Counted from the stretch's first letter, positions 1-8,530 are shown. The stretch is DNA of 64,000 nt from an uncultured Bacteroidaceae bacterium (GCA_934426255.1 CAKRYD010000007.1:1-64000); one strand, 5' to 3'. The notes: a model not told the origin generated them from the sequence alone. Translations and numbers: made by a program.

Positions 1-79
1 AAGATACAAAATATTTATTGGACTACCAACTTTTTCCTTCATAATTTTGTAGCTTTCTTATCCCGAACTGAGGTAATGG

Positions 80-790
80 ATGATCAACTGGTATGAACGC
101 ACCATCAAGGAGGCAGCCAAGCATCATATCATCGTGGATTTCCACGGAGCCATGAAGCCTGCCGGACTGGAGCACCGCTACCCCAACCTGTTGGCCTATG
201 AAGGCGTATTGGGACTGGAGCAAATGGGCGGGTGCCGTCCCGACAACACGTTGTATATTCCGTTCCTCAGAAATGCCGTAGGTGCCGTTGACTTCACTCC
301 CGGAGCCATGATCAACACCCAGCCGGAATACGACAAATGGTCTAACCCCAACTGCTCTGCCATAGGTACGCGTGCCTACAGCATGGCTCTGTTTACCATC
401 ATGGAGACCGGCACTCAGATGCTTGCCGACTCACCCACCCAGTACTATAAGAATCCCGACTGCACCAACTTCCTGACCCAAATACCGGTTACGTGGGATG
501 AGACACGTGCATTGCAAGCAAGCATCGGCGAATATCTGATTGTAGCCAAGCGCAACGGTAAGAAATGGTTTGTGGCAGGCATCTGCAACGGAAAGGAGCA
601 AGAACGTTCGTTCAACATACCTTTGGACTTCCTGAGTGACGGCCCGCACAAGATGACCCTTGTGAGTGACGGCTTCAACGCAGGATGGCAGGCCATGGAC
701 TATGTGATAGAGACAAAAGATGTTGACACGTCTTCAATACTCAACATCAGGATGGTAAGGAACGGTGGCTTCAGTGCCATCATCGAATAA
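80..790 (+). pseudogene. GH97 glycoside hydrolase, C-terminal fragment
   Basis: The 236 visible residues match the C-terminal third of family GH97 (SusB-type alpha-glucosidase or alpha-galactosidase, periplasmic, polysaccharide use). They include the conserved block with HGAMKPAGLEHRYPN followed by EGVLGLEQ, and then the C-terminal beta-sandwich. Full GH97 proteins have about 650-700 residues, so the signal peptide, the N-terminal beta domain and part of the barrel are missing. An in-frame TAA lies at 74-76, directly before the first sense codons, and bases 1-75 are AT-rich and do not encode GH97 in any frame I read. The gene is therefore broken or mis-joined near 77-80. Its ATG at 80 is probably an internal Met, not a true start. 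The gene ends 5 bases from the convergent recO stop. The family call is firm; functionality is unlikely. Confidence 0.75.
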
Positions 791-795
791 GCGTC

Positions 796-1527
796 TCAAG
801 GCTTTTCATAGAGCTGGCGGAGCACCTCCAAAGACTTCAGTTTCGGAAAGTCGGGTATGTGCAACCGATAGTATTCATTGATGACATCCAGCAGCCTGTT
901 GCGCTCTTCCCGGCTAAAGTGAAAGAGGTGCATCGTGTCATAGTTCATGCGCAGCAGCAGAGGTATGCCTGCCGCTTCGGCCTCGCCCAGGAGATGTGAA
1001 TGAACCGTAGGCGAGAGTGTGAAGCAGCTGTTCAGCAGGTCAAAGCTGCTATGCGGCACATAGTCGCTGACGTTGGGCAGGAAACCCAGGAAGCGTGACA
1101 GGCGAATGAGGAACACCAGATGGAAGTTGGCAAACGACGAAGAGGCGGCATCGAGCCACTGCAACGAGGAAAACAGGTATTCAAAGAGCGGACGGCCGGC
1201 ATGCTCTCCCTTGAGGCTGTGATACAGGAAGTCACCTATAAACATGGAGATGGCCATTTTGTCGGGGTCAAAGGGTATGGACACATATGTATATATGGCA
1301 CACACATTGCGCACATGTTGCAGCGAACGACTTTCGTGCGGCTCCCACTCTATTTCCAGCACGTTGAGCTGACGAAACAGTTTGTGGCGTCCGCTTCCCC
1401 TGCGTGACTTGGGCAGCCTGACAAGAAACGATACCGGTCCCTTCTCTTCGGTGAAAAGCACCGAGACCGAAGCGGCATCATTATATTTAAAGGTATGGAG
1501 CACCAACGCGCGCGACTTGACAAACAT
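796..1527 (-). CDS. recO: DNA repair protein RecO
   Basis: RecO helps load RecA onto SSB-coated single-stranded DNA in the RecFOR pathway. The 243-residue product starts MFVKSRALVLHTFKYND, the usual OB-fold N-terminus of Bacteroidetes RecO, followed by an alpha-helical C-terminal domain. The zinc-binding cysteines seen in some RecO proteins are absent, which is common in this phylum. I chose the ATG at 1527 over one 45 bases upstream because a TACCTTTG -7 promoter element (1559-1552) lies just upstream and overlaps the longer reading frame's beginning. An AGGTGGG stretch precedes this ATG. The gene is convergent with the GH97 fragment and is transcribed away from the tRNA-Glu/rpsT unit. Confidence 0.9.
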   Translation of the reverse strand: MFVKSRALVLHTFKYNDAASVSVLFTEEKGPVSFLVRLPKSRRGSGRHKLFRQLNVLEIEWEPHESRSLQHVRNVCAIYTYVSIPFDPDKMAISMFIGDFLYHSLKGEHAGRPLFEYLFSSLQWLDAASSSFANFHLVFLIRLSRFLGFLPNVSDYVPHSSFDLLNSCFTLSPTVHSHLLGEAEAAGIPLLLRMNYDTMHLFHFSREERNRLLDVINEYYRLHIPDFPKLKSLEVLRQLYEKP

Positions 1528-1551
1528 TTTCCCACCTATGGTTTCTGCCTG

Positions 1552-1559
1552 CAAAGGTA
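1552..1559 (-). promoter_or_regulatory. recO promoter, -7 element
   Basis: On the minus strand this reads TACCTTTG, which fits the Bacteroidetes TAnnTTTG. A TTTA about 19 bases upstream is a possible -33 element. It sets the recO start at 1527. Confidence 0.6.
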
Positions 1560-1608
1560 CGAAAAAACGCATCGCGAATAAAAAAGAGGAAAAATATCAG
1601 TGAAACAC

Positions 1609-1639
1609 TTTGCCAAATAAAATAAAACATCTACCTTTG
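1609..1639 (+). promoter_or_regulatory. Promoter of the tRNA-Glu/rpsT unit
   Basis: TTTG at 1609-1612, a 19-base spacer, and TACCTTTG at 1632-1639 form a textbook Bacteroidetes primary-sigma promoter. The predicted transcript starts near 1645-1647 and runs through the tRNA into rpsT; no terminator is seen between them. Confidence 0.8.
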
Positions 1640-1664
1640 CACCGCAAAAACGGAAATAGTCCGT

Positions 1665-1687
1665 TGAATGCTGCATCGGAGCATTCA
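1665..1687 (+). other. Leader hairpin upstream of tRNA-Glu
   Basis: TGAATGC (1665-1671) and GCATTCA (1681-1687) form a perfect 7-bp stem with a 9-base loop, ending 6 bases before the tRNA. It has no following T-run, so it is not an obvious terminator. It may be a leader structure next to the RNase P cleavage site; that role is inference. Confidence 0.4.
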
Positions 1688-1693
1688 GGCGAT

Positions 1694-1765
1694 GGCCCGT
1701 TCGTCTATCGGTTAGGACGAGAGATTTTCATTCTCTAAAGAGCAGTTCGATTCTGCTACGGGCTA
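1694..1765 (+). tRNA. tRNA-Glu (anticodon TTC)
   Basis: The acceptor stem pairs GGCCCGT (1694-1700) with ACGGGCT (1758-1764), leaving A1765 as discriminator. The anticodon stem AGAGA/TCTCT encloses TTTTCAT, giving anticodon TTC (Glu). The T arm is AGCAG-TTCGATT-CTGCT. No CCA is encoded. The tRNA ends only 18 bases before the rpsT ATG and shares its promoter, so it must be cut out of a common transcript. Confidence 0.95.
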
Positions 1766-1783
1766 CTAAATAACAATATCAAT

Positions 1784-2038
1784 ATGGCAAATCACAGTTC
1801 ATGCATTAGAAGAATTCGTCAGACGAAGACTCGTACGCTCCACAACAGATATTATGCTAAGACGGCTCGCAATGCCGTGCGCAAGCTGCGTGCATTGGAA
1901 AACAAGGAAGAGGCTGAAAAGCTCCTGCCAAGCGTACAGAAGATGTTGGACAAGTTGGCCAAGACCAACATTATCCACAAGAACAAGGCTGCCAACATCG
2001 TATCGAGTCTTGCACTTCATGTTCGTAGTTTGGCATAA
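1784..2038 (+). CDS. rpsT: 30S ribosomal protein S20
   Basis: The 84-residue, strongly basic product starts MANHSSCIRRIRQTKTR and continues with long helices rich in Lys and Arg, as in bacterial bS20. This protein binds 16S rRNA early in assembly of the small ribosomal subunit. The length is normal for the family. The start lies 18 bases after tRNA-Glu and the gene has no promoter of its own in that gap. A 10-bp stem-loop terminator follows at 2079-2112. Because the tRNA lies in the mRNA leader, release of the tRNA would leave an rpsT message with a very short 5' end; that is inference. Confidence 0.96.
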   Translation: MANHSSCIRRIRQTKTRTLHNRYYAKTARNAVRKLRALENKEEAEKLLPSVQKMLDKLAKTNIIHKNKAANIVSSLALHVRSLA

Positions 2039-2078
2039 GTCAGCTACAGGTGCACTCTGCAAAGAAAAAGAAACCATA

Positions 2079-2112
2079 AAGGTCGAACCGAGAGTTCGGC
2101 CTTCATTGTTTT
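2079..2112 (+). terminator. Terminator after rpsT
   Basis: AAGGTCGAAC (2079-2088) pairs with GTTCGGCCTT (2094-2103), with one G-T pair and a 5-base loop. It is followed by CATTGTTTT. Confidence 0.75.
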
Positions 2113-2169
2113 AGACAAGAGTGGCTCAGACGTCACAAAGTTAATAACCATACATAAAGAAAACATATT

Positions 2170-4017
2170 ATGTCAGGAGATGTGACAATCAAGACTATTG
2201 AGGATGTCATTGTCCTCTTTTCGGGTGATTCGGGCGATGGTATGCAGTTGGCAGGAAACATATTCTCCACCATATCCGCCACAGTGGGAAACAGCATCAG
2301 CACCTTCCCCAATTATCCGGCAGACATCCGTGCCCCGCAAGGTTCGCTAACGGGAGTTTCGGGGTTTCAGGTACACATAGGTGCCGACAAGGTCTATACA
2401 CCCGGTGACCAGTGTGATGTACTCGTTGCCATGAACGCGGCAGCCCTGAAGACGCAATACAGCAAGGCCAAACCCGGTGCCACCATCATCATTGACCTGG
2501 ACTCTTTCCAGAAGAAGGACCTGGAAAAGGCCGCATTCTCTACCGACGACCCGCTGGCCGAAATGGGCATTGACGCAGACCGCGTGATTGCCTGCCACAT
2601 TACGCAGATGGTAAAGAGCTGCCTTTCAGACACTGATATGGACATGAAAGCCATGCTGAAGTGTAGGAATATGTTTGCCCTGGGACTGGTATGCTGGCTT
2701 TACAGCCGCGACATCAGCATTGCCTTTAACTACTTAAAGGAGAAGTTTGTCAGGAAGCCTGCAATAGCCGATGCCAATATAAAGGTGATACAGGCCGGCT
2801 ATGATTACGGTCACAACACCCACAGTACGGCAACCAACGTATACCGCATCGAGAGCAAGACCAAGGCTCCCGGTTGCTACATGGATATAACGGGCAATAA
2901 GGCCACTGCCTATGGTTTCATTGCCGCGGCCGAAAAGGCGGGACTCAAGCTGTATCTGGGCTCCTACCCCATTACGCCGGCCACCGATGTGCTTCACGAG
3001 TTGTCGAAGCACAAGTCGTTGGGAGTTACCACCGTGCAATGTGAAGACGAGATTGCCGGCTGTGCCTCATCCGTGGGTGCGGCATTTGGCGGTGCACTGG
3101 CCGTCACGTCGACCTCGGGCCCCGGCATCTGCCTGAAGAGCGAGGCCATGAACCTGGCCGTCATCATGGAACTGCCATTGGTGGTGCTCGATGTCCAGCG
3201 TGGAGGCCCTGCAACCGGCCTTCCCACCAAGAGCGAGCAGACGGATTTGCTGCAAGTACTCTTCGGCCGCAACGGTGAATCTCCCATGCCTGTCATTGCC
3301 GCCCTCTCGCCCACCGACTGTTTCGACGCAGCCTATGAGGCCTGCAAGATGGCATTGGAGCACATGACCCCCGTGGTGTTGCTCACCGATGCCTATGTGG
3401 CCAACGGCTCGGGTGCCTTCAAGCTGCCCGACCTGAGCGAATATCCCGACATACGTCCCCCATATGTTCCCGAAGAACTGAAAGGAAAGTGGACTCCCTA
3501 TATGCGCAACAGTGAGGGTGTTCGCTATTGGGCCGTGCCCGGACGCGAGGGATTCGAACACATCCTGGGCGGCCTTGAAAAGGACAATGCCACGGGTGTC
3601 ATCTCGACCAATCCCGAGAATCACGAGCTGATGACCAGACTTCGTCAGGAGAAAATCGACAAGATACAGGTGCCCGACCTTACAGTTGCCGGCGATGCAG
3701 ACGACGCAGAGCTGCTCATAGTTGGCTTCGGCAGCACCTTCGGTCACCTGCGTGCCGCCATGCATGCCCTACAGGCCGCAGGCAAAAAGGTGGCTCACGC
3801 ACAGTTCAAATATATCAACCCCCTGCCCAAAAACACGGCCGAAGTGCTCCGGAAATACCCCAAGGTGGTGGTTGCAGAGCAAAACATGGGACAGCTGGCA
3901 GCCTTTCTGCGCATGAAGGTAGACGGCTTTGTGCCCTATCAGTTCAATCAGGTCAAAGGCCAACCCTTCGTGGTCAACGAATTGGTGGCCGCATTCAACG
4001 ACATCATAAACAAGTAA
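2170..4017 (+). CDS. korA: 2-oxoacid:ferredoxin oxidoreductase, gamma-alpha fusion
   Basis: The 615-residue protein is the alpha subunit of a KorAB-type 2-oxoglutarate (or related 2-oxoacid) ferredoxin oxidoreductase, with the gamma domain fused at the N-terminus. Residues 1 to about 200 form the gamma domain with the FSGDSGDGMQLAG nucleotide-loop motif. From about residue 240 the pyrimidine-type alpha domain follows (GNKATAYGFIAAAEKAGL, YPITPATDVLHEL, CEDEIAGCASSVGAAFGG), and a transketolase C-terminal-like domain ends the chain. It works with KorB, encoded 6 bases downstream, to oxidise the 2-oxoacid to its acyl-CoA and reduce ferredoxin in anaerobic central metabolism. Substrate choice between 2-oxoglutarate and related acids cannot be fixed from sequence alone. 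Confidence 0.93.
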   Translation: MSGDVTIKTIEDVIVLFSGDSGDGMQLAGNIFSTISATVGNSISTFPNYPADIRAPQGSLTGVSGFQVHIGADKVYTPGDQCDVLVAMNAAALKTQYSKAKPGATIIIDLDSFQKKDLEKAAFSTDDPLAEMGIDADRVIACHITQMVKSCLSDTDMDMKAMLKCRNMFALGLVCWLYSRDISIAFNYLKEKFVRKPAIADANIKVIQAGYDYGHNTHSTATNVYRIESKTKAPGCYMDITGNKATAYGFIAAAEKAGLKLYLGSYPITPATDVLHELSKHKSLGVTTVQCEDEIAGCASSVGAAFGGALAVTSTSGPGICLKSEAMNLAVIMELPLVVLDVQRGGPATGLPTKSEQTDLLQVLFGRNGESPMPVIAALSPTDCFDAAYEACKMALEHMTPVVLLTDAYVANGSGAFKLPDLSEYPDIRPPYVPEELKGKWTPYMRNSEGVRYWAVPGREGFEHILGGLEKDNATGVISTNPENHELMTRLRQEKIDKIQVPDLTVAGDADDAELLIVGFGSTFGHLRAAMHALQAAGKKVAHAQFKYINPLPKNTAEVLRKYPKVVVAEQNMGQLAAFLRMKVDGFVPYQFNQVKGQPFVVNELVAAFNDIINK

Positions 4018-4023
4018 TTCACT

Positions 4024-5025
4024 ATGGCATACACAGCACAAGATTTCAAAAAAGGACAGCCACGCTGGTGTCCGGGCTGCGGGGATCACTTTTTCCTTGC
4101 GTCGCTTCATAAGGCTATGGCCGAAATCGGTGTAGCCCCGAACAATACAGCCGTCATCTCGGGCATCGGATGCTCGTCGCGTCTGCCCCACTACATGGCC
4201 ACCTACGGCATGAATACCATTCACGGACGTGCAGCCGCCATTGCAACAGGATGCAAGATAGCCAACCCCCAACTGACCGTATGGCAGATAAGCGGAGACG
4301 GCGACGGGCTGGCCATAGGCGGCAACCACTTTATCCACGCCAACCGACGCAACATCGATATCAACATGATATTGCTCAACAACAGGATATACGGCTTGAC
4401 CAAAGGTCAGTATTCGCCCACCTCGCCCCGTGGCTTCGTGAGCAAATCGAGCCCCTACGGCACCGTTGAAGACCCCTTCCGTCCGGCCGAGCTATGCTTC
4501 GGGGCAAGAGGACACTTCTTTGCACGTGCCGTGGCCACCGATGCACCTTCGACCATCGAAATCCTCAAGGCTGCCTACAGGCACAAGGGGGCCTCGGTCT
4601 GCGAAATACTGCAAAACTGCGTCATCTTCAACAATGGAGCCTATGACACCATCTACAGCAAAGAAGGCAGAGCCAAGAACGCCATCTACGTGGAGCACGG
4701 AAAACCACTGATTTTCGGTGAAAACAGAGAGTACGGCCTCGTGCAAGACGGGTTCAGCCTCAAGGTAGTCAAGATAGGCGAAAACGGCATCACGGAAAAA
4801 GATATCCTCGTTCACGATGCCCACTGCCAGGACAACACCCTGCAACTGAAGCTGGCCTTGATGGAAGGTCCCGACTTTCCGATAGCCCTGGGAGTGATAC
4901 GCGACGTCGAAGCTCCTACATACGACCAGGCCGTTGAAGACCAGATAGAAGAAGTGAAGGCAAAGAAAAACTATCACAACTTTGCCGAACTGCTCCAAAC
5001 CAACGACACCTGGACCATAGAATAA
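4024..5025 (+). CDS. korB: 2-oxoacid:ferredoxin oxidoreductase, beta subunit
   Basis: The 333-residue beta subunit carries the thiamine pyrophosphate site. WCPGCGDHFFLASLHKA lies near the N-terminus, and GDGDGLAIGGNHFIHANRR at about residue 98 is followed by NNRIYGLTKGQYSPTSP. The cysteines in WCPGCG and elsewhere fit the single Fe4S4 cluster of this subunit family. It forms the catalytic complex with KorA, whose stop codon lies 6 bases upstream, so the two are surely co-transcribed. A perfect 13-bp terminator follows at 5052. The length is typical of the two-subunit Kor enzymes. Confidence 0.94.
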   Translation: MAYTAQDFKKGQPRWCPGCGDHFFLASLHKAMAEIGVAPNNTAVISGIGCSSRLPHYMATYGMNTIHGRAAAIATGCKIANPQLTVWQISGDGDGLAIGGNHFIHANRRNIDINMILLNNRIYGLTKGQYSPTSPRGFVSKSSPYGTVEDPFRPAELCFGARGHFFARAVATDAPSTIEILKAAYRHKGASVCEILQNCVIFNNGAYDTIYSKEGRAKNAIYVEHGKPLIFGENREYGLVQDGFSLKVVKIGENGITEKDILVHDAHCQDNTLQLKLALMEGPDFPIALGVIRDVEAPTYDQAVEDQIEEVKAKKNYHNFAELLQTNDTWTIE

Positions 5026-5051
5026 CACAGACCAGTAATCAACAACACATG

Positions 5052-5100
5052 GCGGCATGGAAAAAGTCTCAAGGCTTCTTTTCCATGCCGCTTTCTTTTT
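5052..5100 (+). terminator. Terminator after korAB
   Basis: GCGGCATGGAAAA (5052-5064) pairs perfectly with TTTTCCATGCCGC (5079-5091) and is followed by TTTCTTTTT. Confidence 0.9.
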
Positions 5101-5200
5101 GCACATTACCCTGCCAAAGCCCTTTCACACGGTCAAGCCGGAAGACAAACGGCGAAGCCACACACTCCGGCCACAGATATGTACATATCGCAGAGTGTTT

Positions 5201-5337
5201 CATGTACAGGGAACAACGTGTTTCCCTACATGAAACAACGTGTGACATGTACAGGAAACAACCTGTGTCATGTACAGGAAACAACGTGTGACATGTACAG
5301 GAAACAATGTGTGTCATGTACAGGAAACAACCTGCAA
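5201..5337. repeat. 23-bp tandem repeat (minisatellite) upstream of gyrB
   Basis: About six copies of a 23-bp unit built on CATGTACAGGAAACAACGTG start at 5201, 5224 (diverged, 22 bp), 5246, 5269, 5292 and 5315. The ends of the units alternate between GTGTGA, CTGTGT and GTGTGT. Copies 1 and 2 together form an imperfect inverted repeat, GTTTCATGTACAGGGAA against TTCCCTACATGAAAC (about 5197-5236). The period is not a multiple of three and no coding frame fits. The rest of 5101-5473 shows no gene. The array ends about 137 bases before the gyrB -7 element. Confidence 0.9.
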
Positions 5338-5473
5338 AGACACACACCGCCTTTACAGCCCTGCAACACGGCAAACGCCTCACAGCCACTGCACGAAAGC
5401 CACAATGGCAGAACCTGCCCCGACAGGCTGCAAAAAATCGGAGGAAAAGCCCTGCCGTTTCGGCAAAAATCAC

Positions 5474-5481
5474 TAACTTTG
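5474..5481 (+). promoter_or_regulatory. gyrB promoter, -7 element
   Basis: TAACTTTG matches TAnnTTTG and lies 24 bases before the gyrB ATG. No clear TTTG is found at the right distance upstream. Confidence 0.6.
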
Positions 5482-5505
5482 TAACTTAAGAAACACAAGA
5501 AAATC

Positions 5506-7458
5506 ATGGAAGATTTTGAGAAAATAGGAGCGGACTATTCCGCCAAAAACATACGCGTGCTTGAGGGCTTGGAGGCAGTGCGCAAACGTCCTGCCATGTA
5601 TATCGGTGACATCAGCTCACGCGGCCTGCACCACCTGGTCAACGAGACGGTGGACAACTCCATCGATGAGGCACTTGCGGGATATTGCACCCACATAGAA
5701 GTCACCATAGACCAGGACGGCTCCATCGTCGTAGAGGATGACGGACGAGGCATCCCCGTGGACATGCACCCCAAAGAGCACAAGTCGGCCCTCGAAGTGG
5801 TCATGACCGTGCTCCACGCCGGCGGCAAGTTTGACAAAGGCTCCTACAAGGTCAGTGGCGGACTCCACGGAGTGGGCGTCAGCTGCGTAAACGCATTGTC
5901 GAAAAAGATGGTTACACAAGTATACCGCGACGGCAAGATATACCAGCAGGAATATGCCTACGGCAAGCCTCAATATCCCGTGAAAGTAGTGGGCGAAACC
6001 ACCAAACACGGCACACGCCAACACTTTTGGCCCGATGAGACCATCTTTACCACAGTCAACTATGACTACAATACACTGGCCAACCGTATGCGGGAACTCT
6101 CGTTCCTGAATGCCGGATTGAAGATTACACTCACCGACCTCAGAAAGGACGCTGAGGGAAACACGAAGCAGGATGTGTTCCTGTCGAAAGAAGGACTGAA
6201 AGAATTTGTACGCTACGTAGATGCCAACCGCGTACACCTGTTCGACGACGTGATCTATCTCAAGACCGAGAAGCAAGGCATCCCCATCGAGGCCGCCATC
6301 ATGTATAACAACTCATACAGCGAAAACATCCACTCATACGTCAACAACATCAATACCATAGAAGGAGGCACACACCTGATGGGCTTCCGTGCCGCCCTTA
6401 CACGTGTATTGAAAAAATATGCCGAAGACACCAAGGCATTCGAGAAGGCCAAAGTGGAAATCTCGCCCGAAGACTTCCGCGAAGGCCTCACAGCCGTGGT
6501 CTCCATCAAAGTGGCCGAACCCCAGTTTGAGGGACAAACCAAGACCAAGCTTGGCAACAGCGAAGTAGCAGGTGCCGTACAGCAGGCCGTAGGAGAAGCC
6601 TTATCGAACTATCTGGAAGAACACCCCCGCGAGGCCAAAATCATTATTGACAAAGTGATATTGGCCGCCACCGTGCGCATAGCAGCACGCAAAGCCAGCG
6701 AAACCGTGAGACGCAAAAACCCCATGGCCGGTGGGGGCCTGCCCGGCAAACTGGCCGACTGCTCCGACAAAGACCCCGCAAAATGCGAACTGTTCCTTGT
6801 AGAGGGTGACTCGGCAGGCGGCTCAGCAAAACAGGGAAGAAGCAGGGCCTTCCAGGCCATACTGCCGCTTCGAGGCAAAATACTCAACGTAGAAAAAGCC
6901 ATGTGGCACAAGGCCTTCGAGAGCGATGAAGTAAACAACATCATACAAGCCTTAGGCGTCAGATTCGGAGTAGACGGTGAAGACAGCAAGCAAGCCAACT
7001 TAGAAAAGCTTCGTTACCATAAGGTTATACTCATGACCGATGCCGATGTCGACGGCTCACATATAGACACCCTTATCCTCACCCTGTTTTTCCGCTACAT
7101 GCCAGAACTCATAGAACAAGGCTACGTGTACCTGGCTACACCACCCCTGTACAGGTGCAAGAAAGGCAGCATCGAGGAATACTGCTATACCGATGCCGAC
7201 AGACAACGCTTCATGCAACAGTATGGCGACGGGTCGGAAACAGGGATTACCACCCAAAGATACAAAGGACTTGGAGAAATGAACCCTGAACAGCTGTGGG
7301 AAACAACCATGAACCCCGACACACGACTCCTGAAACAAGTATCACTGGTCAATGCAGCCGAAGCCGACCATACGTTTTCCATGCTGATGGGAGACGACGT
7401 AGAGCAACGCCGCGACTTTATAGAACAAAACGCAACATTTGCCAACATCGACGCCTAA
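5506..7458 (+). CDS. gyrB: DNA gyrase subunit B
   Basis: The 650-residue type IIA topoisomerase ATPase subunit pairs with GyrA to introduce negative supercoils. The GHKL ATPase motifs are NETVDNSIDEALAG, EDDGRGIP and GGLHGVGVSCVNALS. The transducer domain has FEGQTKTKLGNSEV. The TOPRIM domain has EGDSAGGSA and DADVDGSHI for metal binding, and the C-terminus has QRYKGLGEMNPEQLWETTM. Length and the QTKTKLGN block favour GyrB over ParE, although these paralogues are close. It lacks the long insert of proteobacterial GyrB, as expected for Bacteroidetes. It stands alone behind its own promoter and ends at a strong hairpin shared with the convergent GH43-like gene. Confidence 0.92.
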   Translation: MEDFEKIGADYSAKNIRVLEGLEAVRKRPAMYIGDISSRGLHHLVNETVDNSIDEALAGYCTHIEVTIDQDGSIVVEDDGRGIPVDMHPKEHKSALEVVMTVLHAGGKFDKGSYKVSGGLHGVGVSCVNALSKKMVTQVYRDGKIYQQEYAYGKPQYPVKVVGETTKHGTRQHFWPDETIFTTVNYDYNTLANRMRELSFLNAGLKITLTDLRKDAEGNTKQDVFLSKEGLKEFVRYVDANRVHLFDDVIYLKTEKQGIPIEAAIMYNNSYSENIHSYVNNINTIEGGTHLMGFRAALTRVLKKYAEDTKAFEKAKVEISPEDFREGLTAVVSIKVAEPQFEGQTKTKLGNSEVAGAVQQAVGEALSNYLEEHPREAKIIIDKVILAATVRIAARKASETVRRKNPMAGGGLPGKLADCSDKDPAKCELFLVEGDSAGGSAKQGRSRAFQAILPLRGKILNVEKAMWHKAFESDEVNNIIQALGVRFGVDGEDSKQANLEKLRYHKVILMTDADVDGSHIDTLILTLFFRYMPELIEQGYVYLATPPLYRCKKGSIEEYCYTDADRQRFMQQYGDGSETGITTQRYKGLGEMNPEQLWETTMNPDTRLLKQVSLVNAAEADHTFSMLMGDDVEQRRDFIEQNATFANIDA

Positions 7459-7475
7459 CCCCTCCACAACATAAC

Positions 7476-7510
7476 CAGCGGGCTGCCTGAATCTATCAAG
7501 CAGCCCGCTG
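7476..7510. terminator. Bidirectional terminator between gyrB and the GH43-like gene
   Basis: CAGCGGGCTGC (7476-7486) pairs perfectly with GCAGCCCGCTG (7500-7510). It sits between two convergent genes. The flanks are only weakly T-rich. Confidence 0.7.
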
Positions 7511-7534
7511 ATTATATAAGGGCACTTTCACACA

Positions 7535-8530
7535 CTACGGTTTCAGATAAGGCTTGCCCTTCTTCCAATAAACCCGTTTCTGCGACAAAAACCAGTCCTT
7601 ACCTTTGGTCTTGTTGCCCTGGAAAAACAGGTAGGTCTTGCCATCCTTGTCCTTAAACAAATGCGGATGGCCCGACTCGCTCTCGTTCCATTCACCCGGC
7701 TTTCCGTTTGACAAAAAGGGCTCGTCAGACAAACGTTTCCATCGGATGCCGTCCTTACTCACAGCCACACCCACCTGTTGCGGCTCATTGTTGTAGGCAC
7801 CGGCATAAAACATGTATAATCTATTGCCCCTGACAAGCACCGAAGGAGCCTCGATGCACTTGCGCTCCCAAGGCAACGAAGGCGCAAGAATGGGGCCGTC
7901 GACAGCCTGAGTCCAGTCGGAACGCCGGAAGTCCGTAGTCTTCGGGGCCGTGGCAACACCAATCTGCTGCACCTTGAAATCCTTGTCACGTGTAGCAAAA
8001 TAGAGGTAGTAACGTCCCTTAAACTCACATACTTCCGCGTCGATTGCACGGCCACAGGTCCAGTCACCCGAAGGCGCAAAGATAGGATTCGAAGGGTCAC
8101 GCTCAAAGCTAATGCCATCGTCAGAAACGGCATGACACACAGCATCCTTGCGGCCATTGCCATAAGTTTGATAGAACAAATGCACCTTGCCGTCCCTCAC
8201 CAAAGCCCCGGGAGCGCAAAGGCCGTTCTTCTCATATTCGGCACCGGGAGCCGGAGTCAGCTCACCCACCTTCACCCAATCAGTCAGATTGCGGCTCTCG
8301 GCAATGCCGATGTTCCACCCCGATGACTTGTCACCCTTGCGCGGAGGTATAGAGAAATACATCAGATACCTGCCGCCGAAATTCACCACATGTGGGTCTT
8401 TGGAAAAAGGAACTCCGGTCCTTGACGTGTCACCAAACATCATTTGTTGCGCACAAACCGGCATAACACAAAAAAGGAAACCTGCAATCGCAAAACTACA
8501 TGCCAGCAGGACACTGCTTATCACTCTCAT
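7535..8530 (-). CDS. Secreted GH43-like five-bladed beta-propeller
   Basis: The 331-residue protein has an N-terminal signal peptide (about residues 1-27, ending near PVCAQQ). Its repeated blade motifs are typical of clan GH-F/GH-J propellers: SKDPHVVNFGGRYLMYFS, WNIGIAESRNLTDW, CAPGALVRDGKVHLFYQ, AIDAEVCEFKGRYYLYFA, CIEAPSVLVRGNRLYMFYAG and SGHPHLFKDKDGKTYLFFQ. The Asp in the first blade and the acidic residues in AIDAEV and CIEAPS occupy positions used for catalysis in GH43 and relatives. It is probably periplasmic or surface-exposed and trims plant or host glycans. Subfamily and substrate are open; a GH117-like or GH130-like propeller is an alternative. No SusC/D pair is nearby. Confidence 0.75.
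   Translation of the reverse strand: MRVISSVLLACSFAIAGFLFCVMPVCAQQMMFGDTSRTGVPFSKDPHVVNFGGRYLMYFSIPPRKGDKSSGWNIGIAESRNLTDWVKVGELTPAPGAEYEKNGLCAPGALVRDGKVHLFYQTYGNGRKDAVCHAVSDDGISFERDPSNPIFAPSGDWTCGRAIDAEVCEFKGRYYLYFATRDKDFKVQQIGVATAPKTTDFRRSDWTQAVDGPILAPSLPWERKCIEAPSVLVRGNRLYMFYAGAYNNEPQQVGVAVSKDGIRWKRLSDEPFLSNGKPGEWNESESGHPHLFKDKDGKTYLFFQGNKTKGKDWFLSQKRVYWKKGKPYLKP

Noticed and set aside
1..42. Start of a transposase gene on the minus strand
   Set aside because: Only 14 codons are visible and no inverted repeat or target duplication can be shown, so I do not list it as a feature.
5201..5337. CRISPR array
   Set aside because: Units are directly adjacent, with no spacers of unique sequence between them, and no cas genes are near.
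5179..5490. Open frames of 60-100 codons through the 23-bp repeat on both strands (MYRKQ and SCTGNN repeats)
   Set aside because: The period of 23 is not a multiple of three, so open frames are a by-product of a stop-poor repeat; no start signal or stable frame supports a protein.
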